The notes beneath the pieces are model-generated. The model saw only the letters and a list, made by a program, of their open reading frames with translations. It was not told where the DNA came from and searched no databases. Shown here piece by piece: positions 55,553 through 64,000 of a DNA stretch of 64,000 bases. A program made the position numbers and the translations under genes. Source of the stretch: Kumtagia sp963839725 (GTDB lineage Bacteria; Pseudomonadota; Alphaproteobacteria; Rhizobiales; Rhizobiaceae); the NCBI GenBank assembly GCA_963839725.1, contig CAWIWT010000034.1:124001-188000 (forward strand), in the 5' to 3' direction. Every line of letters starts with the position of its first letter. The first letter of the stretch is position 1.

Positions 55553-56329
55553 TCAGCCATGGTGCCGTTCAGCCATCCGAGGAAACGCGAGTTTGGCGGC
55601 GTCATCTCCTCCGCCTTTTGCTGAAGCAGCAGAGCAACTGTCCGGATGCTGCCGGTATTTTGCCCAGGTACGATCGGAAACGTAAGCGGGAGCGAAGGCG
55701 AGCGCTTTTGCAAAGAAAGTCTGGTCTTCGAACATCAGACGAAAGCTGTCTTCGAAGCCACCCAGATCCGCAAACAGGCTGGAGCGTAGTAGGGCATTGC
55801 AGGTGGTGGGCGTTTGCACCTTGTTTTCGAGGAGCAGGTCGAAAAGGGTAGGCGGCTCGTAGCGGGCATCGGCCTCAACGCCAAGCGGGTAATAAAAGTC
55901 CGTGCGATGGCTTTCATGATCCCAGCTGAACCAGATCAATGTGCGGCCATAAACCATGCCGAGTGCTCGGTCGCTTTCCATGATCGCGACTTGCTCCGTT
56001 AATTTTTCCGGCATCCAGATGTCGTCGGCATCGAGGAAGGCGACATAGGTGCCCCGCGCGTCGGCAAGGCCGCGATTGCGCGATGCGCTGATGCCATGAT
56101 TACCGCCGTCGTGATGGGAAAGGAGCCTTATCTTGGAAGGCAGCCGCTTCTCATAGCCACGCACGATGTCTGAAGTGCTGTCGGTCGAACCGTCGTCAAC
56201 CACAAGCAGTTCCCAGTCGGTAAAACTTTGGCGGGCGACGCTGTCGAGAGCTTCCCGAAGAAACCTTTCGCCGTTGAGTACGACGACAATCACGCTCACG
56301 CGCGGCAACGGCGTTTCACCCTCAACCAT
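55553..56329 (-). CDS. GT2 glycosyltransferase, probable frameshift at the C-terminus
   Basis: Family 2 glycosyltransferase with LPRVSVIVVVLNGERFLREA, LLVVDDGSTDSTSDIVRGYE and the DxD-type motif YVAFLDADDIWMPEKL; LMFEDQTFFAKALAFAPAYV marks the acceptor domain. The start could be ATG 56329 or 56362; the first is given since it lies only eight bases inside the deacetylase gene. It ends SAKGGGDDAAKLAFPRMAER. Dropping one base of the GG at 55581-55582 continues as LGWLNGTMAERGASLHIRSK, which is in frame with the next glycosyltransferase and would fuse the two. Confidence 0.8.
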   Translation of the reverse strand: MVEGETPLPRVSVIVVVLNGERFLREALDSVARQSFTDWELLVVDDGSTDSTSDIVRGYEKRLPSKIRLLSHHDGGNHGISASRNRGLADARGTYVAFLDADDIWMPEKLTEQVAIMESDRALGMVYGRTLIWFSWDHESHRTDFYYPLGVEADARYEPPTLFDLLLENKVQTPTTCNALLRSSLFADLGGFEDSFRLMFEDQTFFAKALAFAPAYVSDRTWAKYRQHPDSCSAASAKGGGDDAAKLAFPRMAERHHG

Positions 56330-57299
56330 GGCAAAGGACCTTGCGCCGGAAGTCAGCTTCATTCCAATCTGCGACCATGATGCGTGGAATGCGGAGCAGG
56401 TCTGTTTTCGCTTCCACTGCGTGCGGCTCGACGGTCACTGCGTGGTCCATTCCGGAGGCGCGAACGGCGCTGACCACTGCATCATTGTGATCGCCAAACG
56501 GGTAGGCGAAGCCTCTCACAGGTCTGCCGATTATGTCCTCGCACTGACGCCGGGAATGAACGACTTCGCGATGGAGATCGTCTTCATCGAGTGCGGGCAG
56601 CGACGGATGCGTCACCGTATGAGCGCCGATCGAGATCCCGTCGACCGCAGAAAACGGTACAAGCTCGGCTTCGGTCATGACGCGGTCGCATTCTCGAGGA
56701 GTGGCGTCCGTTCCGGCCCATTCGGCTATTCGTTCCAATGCGGCGAGCCGATGGCTGAGCGCGAGCGACTTGAGCAGCGCATGCAGCTCGAAATGGAGCT
56801 TCAAGGCGGTGCCGGTGCCATCCTGGTGCGTATCCTTCAAACGCCGCTGAAAGCTCACCCCTTGGATCTCCAGATTCAGATACTCCGGCAACGGCTTCGT
56901 ATCCAAAATAATGCGAGTGAGAACGTCCCACCAAAAAACTGAAGGATCACCGATAACTTTTGTGGTGACGAACATGGTCGCGGGAGCGCCAGAGTGCTGA
57001 AGGATCGGCAGGCCGTTTTGAAGGACGTCGGCGTAGCCGTCGTCGAAGGTAATGGCAGCGACGTTCTTCGGAAGCCGTCCTTCGTACAGTTTCTGCGCCA
57101 GCCAATGCAGAGGAACAATATCGCGCTCCGCCTTAAGTGCTGCCACCTGCCGACCAAAATTTTCGGGGGAGACCGATAGTTCCCAAGGATCCACGGCGGG
57201 CGTCCCGATGCGATGAAACATCAGAACAATAGGCAGATTGGCGCCTTTGAGGCGGCGGCCTAATCGCGCGAGACTGCTGATTGCTTTGTTACCTTGCAT
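56322..57299 (-). CDS. Polysaccharide deacetylase (NodB-type)
   Basis: Protein of 325 residues of carbohydrate esterase family 4, removing acetyl groups from N-acetylated sugars of a polysaccharide or its precursor. Motif 1 is AAITFDDGYADVLQNG (catalytic and metal aspartates) and motif 2 is SIGAHTVTHPSLPALDED (two metal histidines); GFAYPFGDHNDAVV is motif 3. No signal peptide is evident, so it may act in the cytoplasm or be exported otherwise. It sits inside the minus-strand polysaccharide cluster, overlapping the following glycosyltransferase start. Confidence 0.88.
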   Translation of the reverse strand: MQGNKAISSLARLGRRLKGANLPIVLMFHRIGTPAVDPWELSVSPENFGRQVAALKAERDIVPLHWLAQKLYEGRLPKNVAAITFDDGYADVLQNGLPILQHSGAPATMFVTTKVIGDPSVFWWDVLTRIILDTKPLPEYLNLEIQGVSFQRRLKDTHQDGTGTALKLHFELHALLKSLALSHRLAALERIAEWAGTDATPRECDRVMTEAELVPFSAVDGISIGAHTVTHPSLPALDEDDLHREVVHSRRQCEDIIGRPVRGFAYPFGDHNDAVVSAVRASGMDHAVTVEPHAVEAKTDLLRIPRIMVADWNEADFRRKVLCHG

Positions 57300-57362
57300 G
57301 TCACGCTCGCTGCTTCATGGCTCGAGCCACGATAACTGCGGTCGTTGCATTACCTTCATCGC

Positions 57363-58463
57363 TCATCGACCGGCAATTCCCACGTCAGCGGTAGGATAGC
57401 CGGCGAACGTCAACCAGCCGACTGACCGCCTGCTTGCTTCCCGGAAGGTGACGATGGGACGATAACCAAGCTCACGTTCCGCCTTATGCGAGCGAAGCTT
57501 TGTCTGGCAGCGGTGGAGAAGTGCCCGCTCTTCGGAGACACTGACCGGACCAGCCGACCGAACATCTACTTCCCCCCGTCGCGAGTTTCTCCATTCGGCG
57601 TAGCCAGCTTTCAAACCGCTGCGCAGCGTTCTGGGTAGTCTCTTGAAGAAGCTGCGAAGTCCGTCACTCTCCCTCAATCTCTGCTTCCAATCCGCGTTGA
57701 AGGACACAGGCATCGGGACCGTGATGGCTTCGAGATCGAAACCCAGCGCGGTGGCGACGGGCCGGCAAAGATCCGCCCACGTTATGCACTCGTCATCAGT
57801 AACAAGGTACGCTTGTCCGCCAACCTGCGGCGCATCCATCGCTAGCTTTATTGCGTGCACGACGTTGTCCACATAGACGCTGTTGCAAATGCCTTTTCCG
57901 CCCTCGACGAGATAGGCGGTTCCATCGATCAACTCGTCCGCGAACCCACCCGTCCAGCTCGACCGCGGACCAAACACGATACCTGGCCGCAACACGACAA
58001 TCTCCACGGCACCATCTTTGGACAAGACGTTCAGGAGGCGTTCGGCGCGGATTTTGGCATTGTTGTATTCGATGCTTTGGTTGTCGTGTAACGGGCTTGC
58101 TTCATTGGTGCCCGTTGCTGGCGACTGGCCATGGACGGAAGCGCTGCTGAGATAAATTAGCCGCCGAACACCAGCCGCTGTGGCGGCGCGGTAGGCGGGC
58201 TCGATGGCATCAACGATCAAGCGTGGGTCGCCGGCTACACAATGGACGACATATTGGCATCCCACGAAAGCGGCAGTCAGCGCCTCCTCGTCGCGCGCAT
58301 CGGCGACCCGCCCCTCCAGTGCGAAGCGGGAGAGGCTGGCGAAGGCCTCCGGGCGACGGACTACCGGCACGACACCTACCCAGCCTGACAGATGCAGTAG
58401 TTCGACCGTACGGCAGCCGATGAATCCGTTCGCTCCAAGCACGGCAACGCGGTTCGACATCAT
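57363..58463 (-). CDS. NAD-dependent epimerase/dehydratase family protein
   Basis: Extended short-chain dehydrogenase of 366 residues. The nucleotide motif is VAVLGANGFIGCRTVELLHL; VRRLIYLSSASVHGQSPATG and the catalytic pair in SIEYNNAKIRAERLL (YxxxK) are visible, followed by VVLRPGIVFGPRSSW. It probably modifies a nucleotide sugar or other sugar precursor for the surface polysaccharide. Its start overlaps the upstream oxidoreductase stop by four bases, and the deacetylase gene follows 63 bases downstream. The substrate is not known. Confidence 0.85.
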   Translation of the reverse strand: MMSNRVAVLGANGFIGCRTVELLHLSGWVGVVPVVRRPEAFASLSRFALEGRVADARDEEALTAAFVGCQYVVHCVAGDPRLIVDAIEPAYRAATAAGVRRLIYLSSASVHGQSPATGTNEASPLHDNQSIEYNNAKIRAERLLNVLSKDGAVEIVVLRPGIVFGPRSSWTGGFADELIDGTAYLVEGGKGICNSVYVDNVVHAIKLAMDAPQVGGQAYLVTDDECITWADLCRPVATALGFDLEAITVPMPVSFNADWKQRLRESDGLRSFFKRLPRTLRSGLKAGYAEWRNSRRGEVDVRSAGPVSVSEERALLHRCQTKLRSHKAERELGYRPIVTFREASRRSVGWLTFAGYPTADVGIAGR

Positions 58464-59560
58464 CTCGTCCGCACCTCATCGCTGGCGCCGGGACGCTCCT
58501 CTGGGCTGAGCCACGGCATGTCCATAGCTCGGCGTGATGCATAGCAAGCTTCGATGAGGGCCAGAACATCGCGTCCCGCCGACGCTGGAACCAATGGCGT
58601 ACCGTCACCGCTCGATGCATCGATCAAATCAATGATCTGGTTGCAAAAACTGTCGATGAAATCCCGCTGGGAACCACTTGAGTCAGCAAAGGTCGCAACG
58701 GTGTTCGTGCCCGCGCAGTGCAAACTGACCTCTACGGCTTGGGTTTCGTTAACGTTCCACACGATTACGCCGCGCTCAGCCTCGAAGCGGTACTGGTTTG
58801 GGCGGGCCCAATCGCGACTAAGCCGCACAATCGCATCAAAGCCATCATAGGTCAGATGAATCTCGCAATTCGCCTCTACGCCACCCATGGCGTCGTCGGC
58901 GTAGTCGACCGAAATCGGTTTGCCGAGCCACCAGGTCAAGAGATCCAGGGCATGGGTACCGATATCCTGCAGGACGCCACCGCCGGAAGATGTCCTGGCG
59001 AAGAACGCTATCGAAGCGACCGGCCATCGGAACGGGCCTCCCTCGAAGCAGGTCACCTTTTTCAGTCGGCCAATCAGACCGGCGTCAAGCATCGATTTGA
59101 TGGACCTGATCGCAGGAAAGTGCCGCCTCATCAATCCTGTCGCCACCAAACGGCCATTCGCTTTGGCCGCGGAAACAATGCGGTCCGCATCGGTTACGCT
59201 TGTGGCGAGAGGCTTTTCGCACAGCACATGCATACCTGCGCACAAAGCTGTCACGCACTGGTCAGCATGAAACGCTGGCGGCGACGCGATGATTGCAATG
59301 TCGGCTTCAGCGCTCAGCAGGTCGTCAAAGTTGGCTGCCAAGACCGCGGATGGAAGGTGCGCTCGAATCCCTTCCGCAGCTTTGATGTCGGGATCAAAGA
59401 TCCCCACAACATTGACGCGGCCTGCAACCTGAAGCCGTGAAAGTGCCTCACTGTAATATTGCCTGCTCACGGCGCCGCAACCGGAGAGGACGATACGGGC
59501 TGGTTCGCCCGGCAGCAGAAACGGCGCCGGCGCGGCGCCAAGGTCAGCTCGCGCGCGCAT
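58460..59560 (-). CDS. Gfo/Idh/MocA family oxidoreductase
   Basis: NAD(P)-dependent sugar dehydrogenase-type enzyme of 366 residues. The nucleotide-binding start is RIVLSGCGAVSRQYYSEALS; the EKP motif lies in MHVLCEKPLATSVTDADRIV; the C-terminal beta-sheet domain has GGGVLQDIGTHALDLLTWWL with the conserved aspartate and histidine. It overlaps the preceding glycosyltransferase by 17 bases and the next gene by four, so it is firmly within the operon. It probably oxidises a sugar or nucleotide sugar used by the cluster. Confidence 0.88.
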   Translation of the reverse strand: MRARADLGAAPAPFLLPGEPARIVLSGCGAVSRQYYSEALSRLQVAGRVNVVGIFDPDIKAAEGIRAHLPSAVLAANFDDLLSAEADIAIIASPPAFHADQCVTALCAGMHVLCEKPLATSVTDADRIVSAAKANGRLVATGLMRRHFPAIRSIKSMLDAGLIGRLKKVTCFEGGPFRWPVASIAFFARTSSGGGVLQDIGTHALDLLTWWLGKPISVDYADDAMGGVEANCEIHLTYDGFDAIVRLSRDWARPNQYRFEAERGVIVWNVNETQAVEVSLHCAGTNTVATFADSSGSQRDFIDSFCNQIIDLIDASSGDGTPLVPASAGRDVLALIEACYASRRAMDMPWLSPEERPGASDEVRTR

Positions 59561-60536
59561 TGACGCCTCGCTGTTTCGTAGCGAGCTGCAGCGCCCGCAT
59601 CAACGTCAGGAGCGACGGATCGAGGCGAAAGGCCTCTCGAATTTGCGCCGCGCAACCTGACCACTGGCGCTCCGCAAGCAATCGACCTGCCATTTCGAGC
59701 GCACTCCGCGCATATTTTCGCCGGGCGGAGGCGGCGACCCCGCGGCCGACGCCAGCTGGCAGGTAATCCTCAAAAATGTCGATCGCCATGCGAGTATAGG
59801 CCATGTCTTCCGCGCTCAACACATGACGCCCGGTATTAGAGTGCGAATGCATGCGATACGACGCAAGGGGCTCCGGATCGTACCAGACGGGGAAGCGCGC
59901 GGCGATCCGCACCCACATTTCCCAATCCTCGCTGCATTTCAATCGCAGGTCGAAACCACCTAACTCCTCATAGACAGCTCGCCGCACGACAATGCAGGGC
60001 GTCATGATCTCCTGTTCGCGAGCCAAGCGAACCGCGGCGTCGGTGATCAGTCCGGCCTCTTGTTGCACGGGGCGTGCGGCGGACAACTGCACACCTTGGG
60101 CGTCGATGAACAGCGGGCGGCAGAATGCGGCCCCCACACCGGGATGAATATCAAAGCCTCGCCCAATCCGCTCGTAGAAGCTTGGCCCGACTGCATCGTC
60201 GCCGTGAAGCAGGTGGACAATCTCGCCACGCGAGCGGGTTATGCATGTATGGAAATTTTCGATATGGCCGACATTTCGCGTCTGCCGGTGAAACCCTACG
60301 CGCCCTTTGCCAACCTCGCTCACTATAGTCTGCGGATCATCATTTGAGCAGTCGTCGACGACCTCGATTTGCATGTGGTCCGAGCCTGGGTCCTGTGCAA
60401 GTACACTACGCAACGTATCGGCGAGAAACTGCGCGCAATTGTAAGTTGGGATCATCACCGACCAGCGTGGACGGTCTACGCCTGCTTCACGCGGAGGAAC
60501 CGGCATTCGATATCTTGCAAGTTTCTCAGAAATCAT
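59544..60536 (-). CDS. GT2 glycosyltransferase
   Basis: Family 2 glycosyltransferase of 330 residues. The domain starts RPRWSVMIPTYNCAQFLADT, with IEVVDDCSNDDPQTIVSEVG and the metal-binding motif VHLLHGDDAVGPSFYERIG; LKCSEDWEMWVRIAARFPVW follows and the C-terminal part is alpha-helical. The ATG at 60536 is chosen because it overlaps the previous stop by four bases (ATGA); the longer frame from 60689 would run deep into the upstream gene. It probably adds one sugar of the polysaccharide repeat unit. Confidence 0.87.
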   Translation of the reverse strand: MISEKLARYRMPVPPREAGVDRPRWSVMIPTYNCAQFLADTLRSVLAQDPGSDHMQIEVVDDCSNDDPQTIVSEVGKGRVGFHRQTRNVGHIENFHTCITRSRGEIVHLLHGDDAVGPSFYERIGRGFDIHPGVGAAFCRPLFIDAQGVQLSAARPVQQEAGLITDAAVRLAREQEIMTPCIVVRRAVYEELGGFDLRLKCSEDWEMWVRIAARFPVWYDPEPLASYRMHSHSNTGRHVLSAEDMAYTRMAIDIFEDYLPAGVGRGVAASARRKYARSALEMAGRLLAERQWSGCAAQIREAFRLDPSLLTLMRALQLATKQRGVNARAS

Positions 60537-61465
60537 GTTCGCAACGCCGAGGATGCGATTAAGCGCAAGCCAAGCTTGGCGATATCGCGGCGTGGGGTGC
60601 CGTGTCCAAAGCCACCGGATCGCAAACTGCGCAGCAGACAGGATCTGGCCAAGGCGACATCGCCTTCCATGAGATATCGTTTGGACCATTCAAAGAAATA
60701 ACGCGAGCAGCCACTGCGCGCACTCCTCGCGACATCGGGCTCCAGCACCTCCGCCATACGACGGTAGAAGCCTTCGATTGCATCGAGTTTTGAATGAACC
60801 TCCAAAGTCGAAACGAGCCCGCCGGAGTGCAGGCGATAGACCCCAACCGGCTCGTCGACAAACACCAGATTCCCCATGGTCGAGCACAGCACGTAAAGCG
60901 GCCAGTCCGTGATCGGGAAGAAATCGGCATACCAGGCGGGAACGTTGCGCACTGCGCTGCTGCGCATCATGCCGGCACATGTTGCGAAAGGATTGCCGTC
61001 CCAGATTTCGGCTTGCGTGATGGGGGACTTCTGATCGCCAGGGGTCCAGCGCGTTCCGGACACATTGTCACCGTTCGCGACAAGCGCATTGTGGAAGATC
61101 GCCGCGGCTTCGGCGTGGGCTTCAAGATAGGCAGCCTGATCTTGCAGCTTGGTGTTGGATATCCAGAAATCGTCTCCGTCAAGAATTGACACGTAGCGTC
61201 CGCGGGCTTGTCGCAATCCCCTTGCGACGACCTCATTCGAACGCATGTTCCTGTCCGAGTAGATCGCCGTCAGTTTATCTGGATGGTTAGACACATATCG
61301 TTGAACGATCTGACGGGTACCATCCGTGGAGCAGTCCTCGCTTATGAGGATCTCAACCGCAAAATCTGTGACCTGTCCGAGCACGCTGTCGATTGCCGCT
61401 GCGATATAACGCGCATGATTGTAGGTCACGATCAGGACTGTGACGAGGGCAGGCGGTTTATTCAT
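60533..61465 (-). CDS. GT2 glycosyltransferase
   Basis: Family 2 glycosyltransferase of about 310 residues, first gene of the minus-strand polysaccharide cluster. The fold starts ALVTVLIVTYNHARYIAAAI, then ILISEDCSTDGTRQIVQRYV and the DxD-type motif YVSILDGDDFWISNTKL; WPLYVLCSTMGNLVFVDEPV is in the acceptor region. The start is placed at ATG 61465, right before the family sequence; ATG 61504 would add 13 residues. The stop overlaps the next gene by four bases. Substrate unknown. Confidence 0.87.
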   Translation of the reverse strand: MNKPPALVTVLIVTYNHARYIAAAIDSVLGQVTDFAVEILISEDCSTDGTRQIVQRYVSNHPDKLTAIYSDRNMRSNEVVARGLRQARGRYVSILDGDDFWISNTKLQDQAAYLEAHAEAAAIFHNALVANGDNVSGTRWTPGDQKSPITQAEIWDGNPFATCAGMMRSSAVRNVPAWYADFFPITDWPLYVLCSTMGNLVFVDEPVGVYRLHSGGLVSTLEVHSKLDAIEGFYRRMAEVLEPDVARSARSGCSRYFFEWSKRYLMEGDVALARSCLLRSLRSGGFGHGTPRRDIAKLGLRLIASSALRT

Positions 61466-61505
61466 TATTGCTCTCTGCGCCATCCGCACCATCCGCGGAT
61501 ACAAG

Positions 61506-62707
61506 GTCTCGATGCGACGCCGACATCGCGGTTATCCTGCCCCTCGGGCACCTCTGGAGCCACTATTCCTTCATACCCTTCAAACCAGCGCAACGTCACG
61601 CTACGCCCTTTTCATAAGGTACGTACATCGCCAGCCGGTTATTTTCCTGCACAGAGTAAGCAAACACGCCCATTTGCTTTTCCAGCTTGTGATGGCGTCC
61701 GCCTAGACAACGGCAAAGTGGGATAAATGGCCTTGGACGGCGGGTATTTCCCTATTTTCTGTCAACCAGCACCGCGCTCCATGAAGCATCCATAAGCAGG
61801 CGCCTTCTGCCATAGCGACGGGCAGACGCGGTTGAAGGAAGGTTTCGGCGCGCCGCGCTAGTATTTAATTGGCTTGCCTTCCTACGATCAAGCAAGAGCT
61901 GGCGAAGACGCACTTGGCACGATGACCCCGTTTCGTGACTAAAGGTGGCAAGCTATTTGCCCTCACCTGTGCTCTGCGCGGATAGGGGCCGTAACCGCTC
62001 GGCTCTCATTCACAGGTTTTTTCTTCTCGCTCGAATATTTTGCGCTGCAGCGCGACTTTCGAGCCTTGAAGGTCAATCACTGAAATGAGCCTGCAAAAAC
62101 AAACACATTATCAATCACTTAGTGAACCAACGCGAACGTGCTTTGACCGCCAGTGACCAATTGAGATCCATTATTTTACCCCGGGAGCAACCGACTTTGC
62201 CGGGACTCCCCGTGCCGACAAGAACTGCCGGCACGCGGTCGAGAGTTCGAATGCCATCGGCGAGTCGGACGGCCAGAGGCATTCTGTTCCGTGATTTGTA
62301 GACGCGATCATGCAGTCGCACAGTGTCGCGAATGGCAAGCAGAGTTCGGAAATGCGCGAGAGATCCGAGCGGCTATCACGTGCATCGGCTGCGGCGTCGT
62401 GTTCGCCGCCGCAGCCGGTCCGCCGGTCGAATGCCGCCCGCTGTTGCTCCCCATCGTGTCGCCGTTCTGTGCGCCTGGCGCCGGCCGAAAGGGCGCGTGC
62501 GCGCCGCCGGCGAATGCCTCAGCCATGAAGCCCGAGCTCGGGAACTCGGCCCTTGCCATGCGCCGTCGCTTCCGTCGGCGGAAGCGGCTGGAGCAGTTGG
62601 CGAGCTGGACGTATCACGGCGATTTCCCTCCGAATCCCGAAGAATGGCTTGTGGGGCTGCTGCGTATGTAGGAACGCTCCACTCCATAGCAGCGAAGGAG
62701 ACCAAAC
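61506..62707. other. Long intergenic region, no gene recognised
   Basis: About 1200 bases between divergent transcripts. The first part should contain the promoter of the polysaccharide cluster (minus strand), the last part that of the hydrolase-OsmC gene. Short frames (62115-62321 minus, 62291-62671 plus) have no family features; the plus one ends with a charged segment (MRRRFRRRKRLEQLASW) and could be a small unknown gene, but support is weak. The middle (61740-62110) is A+T-richer than the flanks. Confidence 0.4.
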
Positions 62708-63964
62708 ATGACTTTCCATACACAGCGGCTTCAATTCGCGGGCCATTCTGGCGCGACCTTGGCTGCCCGCCTCGATCTGCCCAATGGACCGTTGCGCGCC
62801 TACGCGCTGCTCGCCCATTGCTTCACATGCTCCAAGGATCTCGCCGCGGTGCGCCGCATCACGGCGGAGCTTGCGCGCGCAGGCATCGCCGTCTTGCGCT
62901 TTGATTTCACGGGCTTGGGATCGAGCGAAGGCGAATTCGCCTCCACGAATTTCTCCTCGAATGTCGCCGACCTTGTGTCGGCCGTCGACTATCTGCGCGA
63001 TCATTACGAGGCACCCTCTTTGTTGATCGGCCATTCACTTGGCGGCGCTGCGGTTCTGGCTGCGGCCAAGGATATTCCTGAAGTACGCGCAGTCGCCACC
63101 ATCGGTGCGCCGGCCGATGTCGGTCATGTATTGAAGAACTTCGGAACAAGCCTCGAGGAGATCGAGCAGAACGGAGAGGCTGAAGTCGATCTCGCTGGTC
63201 GTAAGTTCCTTGTTAGAAAGCAATTTGTCGAGGACGCGCGTGCTCAGCGCATCAAGGATGCTGTCGCAGCCCTAAAGAAGCCGCTCCTCATCCTTCATGC
63301 ACCGCTGGACCAGAATGTGGGGATCGAGAACGCTACCGAAATTTTCCTCGCGGCCAGATATCCAAAAAGCTTTGTTTCGCTGGACAAGGCCGACCATCTA
63401 CTCACGGACCCCGGAGACGCGACCTTCGCCGCCCGGGTCATTTCAGGATGGCTGACGCACTATCTCGCCGCCGACGCACCGCAAGGCACGGCGGCGGTCG
63501 AGCATGTCCGCGTCACTGAGACAGGCGAAGGCAAGTTTCAGAATGCGGTGCAGGCGGGCCGGCATCGTCTCTTCGCCGATGAACCCGAAAACGGGGGTGG
63601 GCTCGACTCTGGACCGTCGCCCTACGATTTCCTCTCGATTGCGCTCGGCGCTTGCACGTCAATGACACTACGCCTTTACGCCGAACATAAGAAGCTGACG
63701 CTCGGGCGCATCAGCGTCGACGTCTCGCACGCCAAAATCCATGCTAGGGACTGTGACGAGTGCACAGAGACGGAACGCGGCAGTGGCGCGAGGATCGACC
63801 GCTTCGAGCGCATCATTTCGGTCGACGGCCATGTCTCCGAAGAGCTTCGCGCGAAGATTGCCGAAATTGCCGCCAAGTGCCCCGTTCACCGAACCCTCGA
63901 AACCGGCGCGAAGATTGCAACCGTCGTAAAACCAGAAAGCGAGTTATCATCGCGAAAGCTTTGA
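62708..63964 (+). CDS. Fused alpha/beta hydrolase and OsmC-like protein
   Basis: Bifunctional protein of 418 residues. Residues about 1-255 form an alpha/beta hydrolase with nucleophile serine in LLIGHSLGGAAVLA, an aspartate in LILHAPLDQNVGI and the histidine in SLDKADHLLTDPGDA. Residues about 265-415 are an OsmC/Ohr-type domain with its two redox cysteines, in LGACTSMTLRLYAEHKKL and AAKCPVHRTLETGAK; this half would reduce peroxides or bind thiol adducts. Such fusions are common in proteobacteria. AAGGAGA lies seven bases before the ATG. The gene is complete within the window. Confidence 0.92.
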   Translation: MTFHTQRLQFAGHSGATLAARLDLPNGPLRAYALLAHCFTCSKDLAAVRRITAELARAGIAVLRFDFTGLGSSEGEFASTNFSSNVADLVSAVDYLRDHYEAPSLLIGHSLGGAAVLAAAKDIPEVRAVATIGAPADVGHVLKNFGTSLEEIEQNGEAEVDLAGRKFLVRKQFVEDARAQRIKDAVAALKKPLLILHAPLDQNVGIENATEIFLAARYPKSFVSLDKADHLLTDPGDATFAARVISGWLTHYLAADAPQGTAAVEHVRVTETGEGKFQNAVQAGRHRLFADEPENGGGLDSGPSPYDFLSIALGACTSMTLRLYAEHKKLTLGRISVDVSHAKIHARDCDECTETERGSGARIDRFERIISVDGHVSEELRAKIAEIAAKCPVHRTLETGAKIATVVKPESELSSRKL

Positions 63965-64000
63965 CAGAGACTGATGCGAGGTTCCTCAAAATCGATGCCG

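Noticed and set aside
62291..62671. Possible small gene upstream of the hydrolase-OsmC gene
   Set aside because: No convincing ribosome-binding site, low-complexity Ala/Arg composition and no family features; kept only as part of the intergenic description.

Overview
The window looks like chromosomal DNA of an alphaproteobacterium of the order Hyphomicrobiales (Rhizobiales), most probably Mesorhizobium or a close relative. This is inferred from the high-GC coding style, the dense set of ABC importers, a Kdo-linked (rkp/kps-type) capsule locus, a symporter-type hybrid histidine kinase and rhizobial-type intergenic repeats. No rRNA gene or species-level marker is present, so the genus is an inference.

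Layout. 1-4035: end of a glycine-betaine-type importer (binding protein, ATPase, fused double permease). 4722-7613: sugar-type importer (ATPase, permease, binding protein). 8190-14081: SH3-domain protein, a frameshifted ketopantoate-reductase-like gene, then a four-gene molybdenum hydroxylase operon (FAD, 2Fe-2S and Mo subunits plus a MoaD/ThiS-like protein). 14354-15475: relics of a nucleotide cyclase/AAA protein and of a tyrosine integrase ending inside a tRNA-Gly(CCC) gene, which reads as the scar of an integrated element. 15600-29689: core-like genes: DUF6460 protein, histone-deacetylase-like hydrolase, pyrD, DUF952 protein, LuxR-type response regulator with a large symporter-type sensor kinase, mscL, aminotransferase, UDP-glucose 4-epimerase, and a GcvT-type FAD dehydrogenase.

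30619-38642 is a capsule locus: KpsE-like export protein with a very long N-terminal extension, frameshifted KpsT-like ATPase, KpsC-like Kdo transferase, KdsD and KdsA. KdsD and KdsA make Kdo, KpsC puts it on the lipid linker, and KpsE/KpsT belong to the exporter; no KpsM permease is visible here. 39011-41009 has an Rrf2-type regulator with a cysteine cluster and a decayed SWIM/MoxR fusion.

41573-50133 is the most unusual block. A 1331-residue protein built like animal soluble adenylyl cyclase (two cyclase domains, AAA ATPase, helical repeats) faces a three-gene minus-strand cluster: a ThDP enzyme of the acetolactate synthase family, an FAD amine oxidase, and a KAS III-like enzyme whose catalytic cysteine position is phenylalanine. 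I infer a small-molecule pathway; its product cannot be read from the sequence. 50413-61504 holds a TadG-like protein, a secreted Gly/Ser/Lys-rich protein, a decayed Wzt-type ATPase, and a minus-strand surface-polysaccharide cluster (four GT2 glycosyltransferases, deacetylase, two NAD-dependent sugar enzymes). The window ends with an alpha/beta hydrolase-OsmC fusion.

Two kinds of damage are visible. Several otherwise well-preserved genes carry one apparent single-base frameshift (near 9835, 33371, 48235, 48966, 50952, 54605 and 55581); these could be sequencing errors or recent mutations. Separately, real relics with large internal deletions occur at 14354, 15030, 26980, 35959, 39675 and 53552.
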